Source: Bacteroidota bacterium (GTDB lineage Bacteria; Bacteroidota; Bacteroidia; Bacteroidales; Marinifilaceae). From it: a stretch of DNA of 12,246 nucleotides. The first letter of the stretch is position 1, and each line of letters begins with the position of its first letter. A program made the position numbers and the translations under genes. Below the pieces are notes generated by a model. It was not told the origin of the DNA and searched no databases. It saw nothing but the letters and a program-made list of their open reading frames with translations. The stretch spans positions 1-12,246 of the forward strand of contig JAEXFF010000095.1 of the NCBI GenBank assembly GCA_023400335.1. The letters run 5' to 3'. Positions 6,827-12,246 of this stretch are shown here, piece after piece.

Positions 6827-7774
6827 CTAACGATTTTTCCATTCTACTATCCGTCCCCGGCTCTTATCCAGCATTTCTTTAGGAACGACAGAACGAATTT
6901 CTTCACACAACAATTCTATGAGTTTATGTTTAATATAATAACGGGAATAAATAACACTTACTTCCCGCAATGGACTGTTCTCCCGACACCTCCTTACTTG
7001 TTTTTGCTGTTCAGGAGTCATATAAAGTACTGCTAGCTGAGGTATCAGCGTAAATCCACCTTCTTTATCCACAATCTTCATCAGGGTTTCCAAAGAATTA
7101 CTCTCGAAATCAAAAGGTAAATTCCGATGTTGGAAACTTCTCATCTCACATAGATTTATCACTTGATCGCGGAAACAATGCCCGTCTCCCAACATCCAGA
7201 TATCCGGCGTAGCAATATCCGAAATATCCACCTCTTTTTTCTGTAATAAAGGGTGACCGGGACTGGCATATACCAGCATTTCCTCATAGAACACAGGTTG
7301 TTCTACAATTTTTTCGTCCCCGTAAGGAGTTACAAAAATTCCCACATCGATAGCATCCTGCTTCAGATTACGGATGATATCTTCCGATACCATCTCTTCT
7401 ACTTCTATTTTGACAGCAGGATACTTACGAATATAATCCCCGATAAATATCGGCAATAAATAAGGAGCCAATGTAGGTATAATTCCGATCTTCAAGCTGC
7501 CCTCGATCTCCTGTTTATCTTCTACGATAATTTCTTTTATGCGACTCGCAGATGCCAATACAATCCGGGCCTGTGTGATAATCCTGTTTCCAATATCAGT
7601 CGGCACTACCGGTTGACGGGTACGGTCGAAAATGATTACTCCCAGATCCTCCTCCAGCTTTTTTATCTGCATACTTAAAGTAGGCTGCGTCACAAAGCAT
7701 TTTTCTGCAGCTGTTGCAAAATGACGGCAGTCGTCAACAGCCACAATATATTCCAATTGAGTGAGAGTAATCAC
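6827..7774 (-). CDS. oxyR: Hydrogen-peroxide-sensing LysR-type regulator OxyR
   Basis: The product has 315 residues. Residues 1-60 are a LysR-type helix-turn-helix (LTQLEYIVAVDDCRHFATAAEKC, TQPTLSMQIKKLEEDLG). The rest is a periplasmic-binding-like sensor domain. The segment GDGHCFRDQVINLC places cysteines at 200 and 209, nine residues apart and in the same context as C199 and C208 of E. coli OxyR, which form the peroxide-induced disulfide. This separates it from other LysR regulators. In Bacteroidetes OxyR activates catalase, Dps, ahpCF and related genes. The start is GTG at 7774: an in-frame TAG lies nine bases upstream and no ATG fits. It begins 10 bases after the dnaJ stop, so cotranscription with dnaJ is likely. 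Genes encoding its usual targets are not in the window. Confidence 0.92.
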   Translation of the reverse strand: MITLTQLEYIVAVDDCRHFATAAEKCFVTQPTLSMQIKKLEEDLGVIIFDRTRQPVVPTDIGNRIITQARIVLASASRIKEIIVEDKQEIEGSLKIGIIPTLAPYLLPIFIGDYIRKYPAVKIEVEEMVSEDIIRNLKQDAIDVGIFVTPYGDEKIVEQPVFYEEMLVYASPGHPLLQKKEVDISDIATPDIWMLGDGHCFRDQVINLCEMRSFQHRNLPFDFESNSLETLMKIVDKEGGFTLIPQLAVLYMTPEQQKQVRRCRENSPLREVSVIYSRYYIKHKLIELLCEEIRSVVPKEMLDKSRGRIVEWKNR

Positions 7775-7784
7775 GATATTCTAT

Positions 7785-8933
7785 TTATTGTTCAAAAAAA
7801 TCTTTCATCTTCTTGAAAAAACCTGTCTTGTTGTCAGATTTTCCCGGTTTGAATACATCGTAATCCTTCAACTTCTCAACAACTTTCTTATCTTCTTTGG
7901 ATAAACTTTTAGGTATCCATACATTTACTTTCACCAATAAATCTCCTTTTCCGTAACCATTTACGTCAGGCAACCCTTTTCCCCTTAACCGGAGAATTTT
8001 TCCGGGCTGTGTACCCGGTTCCACTTTTACCTTTACTTTCCCCTCCAAAGTGGGAATTTCGGCTGAATCTCCTAAAACGGCTTCCGGGAAGCTGACAAAT
8101 ACGTTGTAAAGCAGGTCGTTCCCATCCCGTACCAACTCAGGATGTTCCTGTTCTTCCACCAAGACAATCAAATCCCCGTTAACGCCTCCCCGCCGAGCTG
8201 CATTCCCTTTACCACTCAATGATAATTGCATGCCCTCGGCTACTCCGGCCGGAATATTCAGCGTAATCACTTCCTCAGACAACTCCACACCTTCTCCATT
8301 GCAATAAGAACATTTCTCATTGATGATCTTCCCTTCTCCTTCGCAAGCCGGACAAGTCGAAGTCGTCTGCATTTGTCCCAATATAGTGTTTTGTATACGG
8401 GTTACCTGCCCGCTTCCTTTACAGGCAGAACAAGTAGAATAAGAAGAACCGTCCTTAGCTCCTGTACCATGGCAATGTTCACAGGCAACATACTTTTTTA
8501 CCTTGATTTTCTTCTCTACTCCTGTTGCAATTTCTTCCAGCGTCAGCTTGACTTTCACCCTCAGGTTAGATCCCCGGTTCACTCTGCGTGCACGGCGTCC
8601 TCCTCCTCCAAATCCGCCAAACCCACTGAAACTACCGAAAATATCACCGAAATGAGCAAATATATCATCCATGCTCATTCCTCCTCCAAATCCTTCAGCA
8701 CCACCGCCTAAACCGGCATGTCCGAACTGATCGTATCTCCTCCTTTTTTCTTCGTTACTCAGTACATCGTAAGCTTCCGCTGCTTCTTTAAACTTCTCCT
8801 CAGCTTCCTTATTGCCCGGATTTTTGTCCGGATGATATTGTATAGCCAGTTTCCGATATGCTTTCTTTATCTCTGCAGCCTCAGCATTCCTCGATACACC
8901 TAGCACTTCATAGTAATCTCTTTTTTCTGCCAT
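7785..8933 (-). CDS. dnaJ: Chaperone DnaJ (Hsp40)
   Basis: The product has 382 residues with full type I architecture. The J domain occupies 5-70, with HPD at 34-36, the residues that stimulate DnaK ATPase. A Gly/Phe-rich stretch lies at about 72-112. Four CxxCxGxG zinc repeats begin at C151, C168, C194 and C208, all intact. C-terminal substrate-binding beta domains contain [19 protein letters not shown] and [19 protein letters not shown]. It passes unfolded clients to DnaK in the cytoplasm. grpE lies 110 bases upstream and oxyR 10 bases downstream on the same strand. dnaK itself is not in the window. A GC-rich hairpin lies just before the start. Confidence 0.97.
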   Translation of the reverse strand: MAEKRDYYEVLGVSRNAEAAEIKKAYRKLAIQYHPDKNPGNKEAEEKFKEAAEAYDVLSNEEKRRRYDQFGHAGLGGGAEGFGGGMSMDDIFAHFGDIFGSFSGFGGFGGGGRRARRVNRGSNLRVKVKLTLEEIATGVEKKIKVKKYVACEHCHGTGAKDGSSYSTCSACKGSGQVTRIQNTILGQMQTTSTCPACEGEGKIINEKCSYCNGEGVELSEEVITLNIPAGVAEGMQLSLSGKGNAARRGGVNGDLIVLVEEQEHPELVRDGNDLLYNVFVSFPEAVLGDSAEIPTLEGKVKVKVEPGTQPGKILRLRGKGLPDVNGYGKGDLLVKVNVWIPKSLSKEDKKVVEKLKDYDVFKPGKSDNKTGFFKKMKDFFEQ

Positions 8934-8952
8934 TATCCTAATTTATATTCCG

Positions 8953-8983
8953 GATTCCGGCCGGAACACCTCCCACCGGAATC
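8953..8983 (-). repeat. GC-rich hairpin in the grpE-dnaJ gap
   Basis: GATTCCGG (8953-8960) and CCGGAATC (8976-8983) can pair across a 15-base loop. The left arm also lies in a competing perfect palindrome, TTCCGGCCGGAA (8955-8966), so two structures exclude each other. It stands 20 bases upstream of the dnaJ ATG in the shared transcript. It lacks a U-run, so I read it as an mRNA processing, stability or translation-control element rather than a terminator. Confidence 0.4.
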
Positions 8984-9043
8984 TGAATTGTTATTATTCG
9001 CTACACACATTACTGCTCCGTTACGACCAGAGTTTTTATCCTG

Positions 9044-9625
9044 CTATTCTCCAACCACTACTTTTGCAAAACGTATTACCTTATCATTCAACTTATACCC
9101 TTTCTGGACACAATCCACAACTTTCCCTTTCAGATCTTCCGAAGGAGCCGGAATTTTTGTCACCGCTTCATGTTCATCCGTATCAAATGTATTGTTGACA
9201 CAATCTATTTCTTTCACTCCATTATGAGCCAGAAATTCTTTAAAACCATTATAAATCAATTTTACCCCTTCCCGGATAGCATTAATGTCATCGGATTTCT
9301 CCATACTGGCTAAAGCCCGTTCAAAATTGTCTACTACCGGCAAAATACCTGTCAGAACCTGCTCTCCGGCATTTTTTGTCAGTTCCATCTTTTCTTTCAA
9401 CGTACGTTTCCGGTAATTATCAAACTCAGCAGACAGACGCAAATACTTGTCATTCACTACAGCCAATTTCTGTTCCAGATCTTTTACTACATCCGGTTGC
9501 ACCACTTGTTCTTCTGCCGCTTCCGGATTTTCTTTTTCTTCAGGTTCTTCCGGCTGAATTTCTTTTTTCTGCTTCTCGGCTTTCGCTTTTTCTTCTGCTT
9601 TCATCGCCTTCTCTTTTTCTGCCAT
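9044..9625 (-). CDS. grpE: Nucleotide exchange factor GrpE
   Basis: The product has 193 residues, typical for the family. Residues 1-45 are a charged, Lys/Glu-rich low-complexity tail. A long dimerising helix follows (about 46-90, VVKDLEQKLAVVNDKYLRL then AEFDNYRKRT). The four-helix part contains LPVVDNFERAL (95-105). The C-terminal beta-wing that opens the DnaK nucleotide cleft contains FDTDEHEAV (147-155) and GYKLNDKVIRFAKVVV (176-191). It releases ADP from DnaK and works with the DnaJ encoded next. The ATG at 9625 lies about 32 bases from the predicted start point of the promoter at 9664-9694. It is the first gene of the grpE-dnaJ-oxyR-ppa unit. Confidence 0.96.
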   Translation of the reverse strand: MAEKEKAMKAEEKAKAEKQKKEIQPEEPEEKENPEAAEEQVVQPDVVKDLEQKLAVVNDKYLRLSAEFDNYRKRTLKEKMELTKNAGEQVLTGILPVVDNFERALASMEKSDDINAIREGVKLIYNGFKEFLAHNGVKEIDCVNNTFDTDEHEAVTKIPAPSEDLKGKVVDCVQKGYKLNDKVIRFAKVVVGE

Positions 9626-9663
9626 GTCTTATATTTTTAATGTTTATTTTCCATTTAACGTAA

Positions 9664-9694
9664 CAAAATTAAGCAAAAACTTTGCCATTACAAA
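9664..9694 (-). promoter_or_regulatory. Primary-sigma promoter of grpE-dnaJ
   Basis: On the minus strand TTTG (9691-9694), 19 bases, then TAATTTTG (9664-9671) match the Bacteroidetes promoter at every fixed position. Transcription should begin near 9657-9660, about 32-35 bases before the grpE ATG. The -33 box overlaps one arm of the inverted repeat at 9692-9730, so a protein bound there would block or alter this promoter. Confidence 0.65.
9673..9688 (-). promoter_or_regulatory. Sigma-54-like -24/-12 element within the grpE promoter
   Basis: The minus strand reads ATGGCAAAGTTTTTGCTT, with GG and GC exactly 10 bases apart. It matches the sigma-54 form TGGCAC-N5-TTGCW at every conserved base except the C after TGGCA. 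It lies between the two boxes of the primary-sigma promoter. It may be a second promoter for this unit or chance in an AT-rich spacer; the sequence does not decide. Confidence 0.3.
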
Positions 9695-9730
9695 AGATGT
9701 CAGTTTGTCGTTGTCAATCTGACATCTTTT
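9692..9730 (-). terminator. 12-base inverted repeat between radC and grpE: radC terminator and/or operator
   Basis: AAAAGATGTCAG (9692-9703) and CTGACATCTTTT (9719-9730) pair perfectly across a 15-base loop. On the minus strand the hairpin starts 10 bases after the radC stop and ends in CTTTTG, a weak U-run, so it can terminate radC. The same DNA contains a tighter TGTCA-N3-TGACA palindrome (9712-9724) and further TGTC copies at 9698 and 9706. It overlaps the -33 box of grpE, features expected of an operator. Both uses are possible. It is not CIRCE, whose arms read TTAGCACTC/GAGTGCTAA. Confidence 0.55.
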
Positions 9731-9740
9731 TACGACAGGA

Positions 9741-10466
9741 TTAAAGCTTTTTTGCTTTTTTTACAGTTCTGTCTATAATTTCATCGTCCACAAAACTAAA
9801 ATAGGAACCTCCACCGATAATTAAATGGTCGTGCAATAAAATATCTACGATTTCCCCAGCCTCCTGAATCTTTTCTGTCACTTGTTTGTCCTGTTCACTC
9901 GGCCATAAGGCACCACTCGGATGATTATGAGCTACAATTATGGCACAAGCCTTGACTTCCAATGCTTTCCGGAAAAGAATCCGGATATCAATAACCGTCC
10001 CCGCCATTCCTCCGGAAGAAATTTTTTCACGATCAATCACCCGATTGGAACGATTCAGGTAAATAACCCAGAATTCTTCATGATCCAAATCTTTCAGGGT
10101 CGGAGCAATATACCGGTAAGCATCTATACTGGAATGTATGGAATTAACCGGTTTTTCCGTTTCCAAAGGCCGCCTCCGGCTAATTTCTATCGCCGCAATC
10201 ACTCCGGCAGCCTTGGCTAAACCCATTCCCTTGTATTTTTTCATCAATTCCCGCATACCCAAGCGAGCTAAAACATTGAGATCATACCCACAATCCGATA
10301 AAATACGCCGGGCTAAATCCAAAGCAGATTCCCCCGGTTTGCCGGAACGTAAAATAAGAGCTAATAGTTCATTCGTAGATAATGCAGCTACCCCCTTTTT
10401 TAAAAGTTTTTCCCGGGGCTGGTCGTCGTCAGCCCACGCTTTTATAGGAAGATACAGTCTTTCCAT
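9741..10466 (-). CDS. radC: RadC/JAB-MPN domain protein
   Basis: The product has 241 residues. The N-terminal ~100 residues form a helix-hairpin-helix region (LPIKAWADDDQPREKLLKKG, LSTNELLALILRSG, KYKGMGLAKAAGVIAAIE). Residues 110-241 form the JAB1/MPN metalloprotease-like domain with the complete zinc motif: E130/E131, H180 and H182 in HNHPSG, then S190 and D193. The family is widespread. Its older name came from a radiation phenotype later traced to another gene, so its real role is unsettled, with links to recombination and transformation suggested. Here it stands alone, with 172 bases before it and the inverted repeat after it. No clear promoter boxes were found upstream. The start is the ATG at 10466. 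Confidence 0.9.
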   Translation of the reverse strand: MERLYLPIKAWADDDQPREKLLKKGVAALSTNELLALILRSGKPGESALDLARRILSDCGYDLNVLARLGMRELMKKYKGMGLAKAAGVIAAIEISRRRPLETEKPVNSIHSSIDAYRYIAPTLKDLDHEEFWVIYLNRSNRVIDREKISSGGMAGTVIDIRILFRKALEVKACAIIVAHNHPSGALWPSEQDKQVTEKIQEAGEIVDILLHDHLIIGGGSYFSFVDDEIIDRTVKKAKKL

Positions 10467-10578
10467 AACACCGAAAATTTTGAACTAATAAGTTACGATT
10501 TTTTTACAAAATAAAAAAGAGGTAGTGTCTGTTTTCGGTTTCAGAAAAACAAATACTGAATAAACGATGAAAAGTCTT

Positions 10579-10615
10579 AAAAAAGAATTAGAGAGTGTCG
10601 TCTCTGACACTCTCT
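10579..10615 (-). terminator. Intrinsic terminator of rpsT
   Basis: AGAGAGTGTC (10590-10599) and GACACTCTCT (10606-10615) form a perfect 10-base stem with a 6-base loop. On the minus strand it is followed within four bases by C and a run of six T (10579-10584). It lies 24 bases after the rpsT stop and separates rpsT from radC. Confidence 0.85.
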
Positions 10616-10638
10616 TCTGATATGAATGTAAAGATCAA

Positions 10639-10890
10639 TTACAATTTATTGACGTGCAAAGCCAGTTTGGACTTCAGATTAGCTGCTTTGTTATCGTGAA
10701 TTACATTTTTCTTCGCCAATTTATCCAACATAGACGAAACTTTAGGTAATAATTCAACAGCTACAGCTTTATCTGTAGTATTACGCAACTTTTTCACAGC
10801 ATTCCGTGCCGTTTTTGCATAATAACGATTTCTAGCATTTCTCGTTTCTGTTTGTCTTATTCTTTTTTCTGATGATTGATGATTTGCCAT
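10639..10890 (-). CDS. rpsT: 30S ribosomal protein S20
   Basis: The product has 83 residues, normal for the family. It is a basic all-helical protein that binds 16S rRNA early in 30S assembly. Recognisable segments are [20 protein letters not shown], then [13 protein letters not shown], a central [16 protein letters not shown] and the end [20 protein letters not shown] chose the ATG at 10890 because S20 begins MANH/MANTKSA in relatives. An in-frame TTG at 10911 would add seven unrelated residues. Two tRNA-Glu genes lie directly upstream on the same strand, 32 bases away, and may be cotranscribed. A strong terminator follows. Confidence 0.97.
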   Translation of the reverse strand: MANHQSSEKRIRQTETRNARNRYYAKTARNAVKKLRNTTDKAVAVELLPKVSSMLDKLAKKNVIHDNKAANLKSKLALHVNKL

Positions 10891-10895
10891 CGCTA

Positions 10896-10903
10896 CAAAT
10901 ATA
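10896..10903 (-). promoter_or_regulatory. Possible -7 box directly before rpsT
   Basis: TATATTTG matches TAnnTTTG fully and ends five bases before the rpsT ATG, which would give a leaderless message. No TTTG is present 19 bases upstream, where the tRNA 3' end lies, so the call is weak. The alternative is that rpsT is expressed from the tRNA promoter at 11106-11136. Confidence 0.3.
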
Positions 10904-10922
10904 AAATTCAACTTCTTTTGCG

Positions 10923-10994
10923 TAGTCCGTACGAGAATCGAACTCGTGTTACAAGAATGAAAATCTTGCGTACTAACCCCTATACGAACGGACC
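10923..10994 (-). tRNA. tRNA-Glu (UUC), copy 1
   Basis: This is a 72-base cloverleaf on the minus strand. The acceptor GGTCCGT pairs with ACGGACT (first pair G-U). The anticodon stem CAAGA/TCTTG holds loop TTTTCAT with anticodon TTC, read as UUC for Glu. The T arm is ACGAG-TTCGATT-CTCGT. The discriminator is A and CCA is not encoded. It lies 18 bases downstream of copy 2 and 32 bases upstream of rpsT. Confidence 0.95.
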
Positions 10995-11012
10995 ATAAAT
11001 CCTTTTTTACAG

Positions 11013-11084
11013 TAGTCCGTACGGGAATCGAACCCGTGTTACAAGAATGAAAATCTTGCGTACTAACCCCTATACGAACGGACC
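11013..11084 (-). tRNA. tRNA-Glu (UUC), copy 2
   Basis: It is identical to copy 1 except for the T stem, which reads ACGGG-TTCGATT-CCCGT: both sides of one pair changed, so A-T became G-C. The anticodon is UUC and CCA is not encoded. It is the promoter-proximal copy, 21 bases after the -7 box at 11106-11113. Confidence 0.95.
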
Positions 11085-11105
11085 ATTATTTTGCTTTAGC
11101 GGATG

Positions 11106-11136
11106 CAAATATACGACATTTTTATTTCACTCCAAA
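11106..11136 (-). promoter_or_regulatory. Promoter of the tRNA-Glu pair
   Basis: On the minus strand TTTG (11133-11136), 19 bases, then TATATTTG (11106-11113) match the Bacteroidetes promoter fully. The start point is expected near 11100, about 15 bases before the first tRNA. Read-through would also supply rpsT, since no terminator is seen between the tRNAs and rpsT. Confidence 0.7.
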
Positions 11137-11198
11137 AAAATGCTAATTTTTTTTCAATACACAATCATCTGTCATAGCAAAACACTGACAATAAATCA

Positions 11199-11212
11199 TT
11201 TATTCGAATAAA
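11199..11212. repeat. 14-base perfect palindrome upstream of rsmI
   Basis: TTTATTCGAATAAA reads the same on both strands and lies between the divergent tRNA and rsmI promoters. Its 10-base core TATTCGAATA recurs at 12057-12066, just after rsmI. It could be a regulator site; no binding protein is identifiable. Confidence 0.35.
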
Positions 11213-11224
11213 CCCGTACATTAT

Positions 11225-11255
11225 TTTAAGATTAAAGATAAATAGGTTATCTTTG
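11225..11255 (+). promoter_or_regulatory. Promoter of rsmI
   Basis: TATCTTTG (11248-11255) matches the -7 consensus fully, with TTTA (11225-11228) exactly 19 bases upstream as a near -33 box. The start point near 11262 leaves a leader of about 36 bases before the ATG at 11298. It excludes the in-frame TTG at 11253 as a start, because that codon lies inside the box. Confidence 0.6.
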
Positions 11256-11297
11256 GAAAATTCTAAAACAGCAAAGGAAGTATCCAAAAAAATTAAA

Positions 11298-12002
11298 ATG
11301 GGAAAATTATATTTGATTCCGACCCCTGTAGGTAATCTGGAAGACATTACACTCCGGGCGTTACGTATTTTAAAAGAAGTAAGTCTGGTCCTGGCTGAGG
11401 ATACCCGCACGACTGCTAATTTATTAAAACATTACGAAATCCAGACGCCCCTGCAATCCCACCATAAGTTCAACGAGCACCAACAGGTAGAAAAGATTGC
11501 CGAACGCCTTTCCAAAGGCGAAGATATTGCACTCGTCAGCGATGCCGGTACACCCGGCATTTCCGACCCCGGCTTCCTGCTGACCAAAACCTGTATTGAA
11601 CACGGACTAGAAACAGAATGTTTGCCGGGAGCAACTGCTTTTGTACCCGCTTTGGTAAATTCTGGATTTCCCTGTGACCGTTTTTGTTTTGAAGGTTTTT
11701 TACCGCAGAAAAAAGGCCGCCTCAAACGGTTGACAGCCTTGAGCGAAGAAAGCCGGACCCTGATTTTTTATGAATCCCCCTACCGGCTGGTAAAAGCCCT
11801 TCAACAAATGAGCGAAATTTTCGGTCCCGACCGTCAGGCCTGCGTTGCCCGCGAAATTTCCAAACTATTCGAAGAATTCAAAAGAGGAAGTCTGCAAGAA
11901 TTAATCGATTATTATACCGAAAAAGGAGTCAAAGGAGAGATCGTCATAATCGTAGAAGGGAAAAAGAAAGAGGAAGGGGAATTGTATATTGAAACAGAGT
12001 AA
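11298..12002 (+). CDS. rsmI: 16S rRNA 2'-O-ribose C1402 methyltransferase RsmI
   Basis: The product has 234 residues, a SAM-dependent methyltransferase of the tetrapyrrole-methylase fold. It adds the 2'-O-methyl group to C1402 in the 30S decoding centre. Family motifs are LIPTPVGNLEDITLRAL (6-22), LAEDTRTTANLLKHY (32-46), SDAGTPGISDPG (81-92), LPGATAFVPALVNSGFP (109-125), FEGFLPQKKGRLKRL (131-145) and IFYESPYRL (156-164). The C-terminus is short and charged, as in other Bacteroidetes forms; E. coli RsmI is about 286 residues. I chose the ATG at 11298 because the conserved MGKLYLIPTPVGN begins there and the upstream TTG falls within the promoter. It is divergent from the tRNA-rpsT unit. No clear terminator follows. 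Confidence 0.94.
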   Translation: MGKLYLIPTPVGNLEDITLRALRILKEVSLVLAEDTRTTANLLKHYEIQTPLQSHHKFNEHQQVEKIAERLSKGEDIALVSDAGTPGISDPGFLLTKTCIEHGLETECLPGATAFVPALVNSGFPCDRFCFEGFLPQKKGRLKRLTALSEESRTLIFYESPYRLVKALQQMSEIFGPDRQACVAREISKLFEEFKRGSLQELIDYYTEKGVKGEIVIIVEGKKKEEGELYIETE

Positions 12003-12246
12003 AAATGTATAAATGTTCCGTTTTTTGAACTAAACGACAGTACAATTATTTTGTCATATTCGAATAAAAAAATACTTTACTAACCGCTTATATAAAGATT
12101 CTGAACTGTTTTTCCCCTTAATCAGAACTTTAGGCTCGTTCATCAGCAAGCCGGCAGACAGGTCTTAATCAGTCAGGAAGTGCCATTAATCACCTGGACA
12201 TTTAAACAATTTTACGTTTACATATTCGAACATCCTTACCTCTGTA
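12003..12246. other. Right-end 244 bases, no confident gene
   Basis: The stretch holds a partial promoter-like pair on the plus strand: TTTG 12050-12053, 19 bases, TACTTTAC 12073-12080, matching six of eight -7 bases. It also holds the palindrome TATTCGAATA (12057-12066), a direct repeat of CTTAATCAG (12117-12125 and 12164-12172), and a plus-strand frame open from about 12100 to the edge without an ATG. It may be the leader or 5' part of a gene that continues outside the window. No RNA family was recognised. Confidence 0.4.

Noticed and set aside
8226..8711. 161-residue plus-strand open frame opposite dnaJ
   Set aside because: It is the antisense shadow of the Gly-rich and zinc-repeat part of dnaJ, with no recognisable domain or promoter.
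9692..9730. CIRCE element for HrcA before grpE
   Set aside because: The arms read AAAAGATGTCAG, unrelated to the TTAGCACTC CIRCE arm, and the loop is 15 rather than 9 bases.
10923..11084. CRISPR-like repeat or mobile-element direct repeat
   Set aside because: The two near-identical units fold as complete tRNA-Glu genes, which explains the repetition.
11253..11297. TTG at 11253 as start of rsmI
   Set aside because: It overlaps the TATCTTTG promoter box, and the 15 extra residues precede the conserved family N-terminus.

Overview
This window is a piece of chromosome from a member of the phylum Bacteroidota, most likely order Bacteroidales. Three things point there. Seven start regions carry the Bacteroidetes-type promoter (TTTG near -33, 19 bases, TAnnTTTG near -7) or close variants, rather than TTGACA/TATAAT. 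A TonB-dependent receptor of the carboxypeptidase-regulatory-domain type is present, as is a DUF4369/thioredoxin-fold lipoprotein. The genes also lack strong Shine-Dalgarno sequences. The genus cannot be fixed from the sequence alone.

Left part (1-2118, minus strand): a cysteine-rich secreted or membrane-anchored protein resembling the HYC_CC_PP family is followed by a TonB-dependent outer-membrane receptor that runs off the left edge. Together they look like a metal-handling pair. A 195-base divergent promoter region separates them from the plus-strand genes.

Centre-left (2314-6013, plus strand): a thioredoxin-fold lipoprotein that has lost its CxxC site, a UDP-2,3-diacylglucosamine pyrophosphatase of lipid A synthesis (LpxH), and a ComM/YifB-type AAA+ ATPase. 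A long two-tier hairpin at 6023-6086 separates them from the convergent genes.

Centre-right (6097-10466, minus strand, transcribed right to left): radC, then a possible four-gene unit grpE - dnaJ - oxyR - ppa. The grpE start region is the densest regulatory stretch in the window. It holds a perfect Bacteroidetes promoter, an overlapping GG-N10-GC (sigma-54-like) element, and a 12-base inverted repeat overlapping the -33 box. oxyR begins 10 bases after the dnaJ stop, with a GTG start, so the peroxide sensor appears to be transcribed with the heat-shock co-chaperones.

Right part (10579-12246): rpsT with an intrinsic terminator, two nearly identical tRNA-Glu(UUC) genes 90 bases apart behind a perfect promoter, and rsmI on the plus strand. 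The last 244 bases hold no confident gene. They contain an open frame without an ATG and a repeated palindrome.

Most genes are core housekeeping genes. No CRISPR array, insertion sequence, phage gene or defence cassette was found. The points most worth following are the grpE regulatory region with oxyR in its operon, the leaderless cysteine-rich gene beside the receptor, and the active-site-less thioredoxin lipoprotein.
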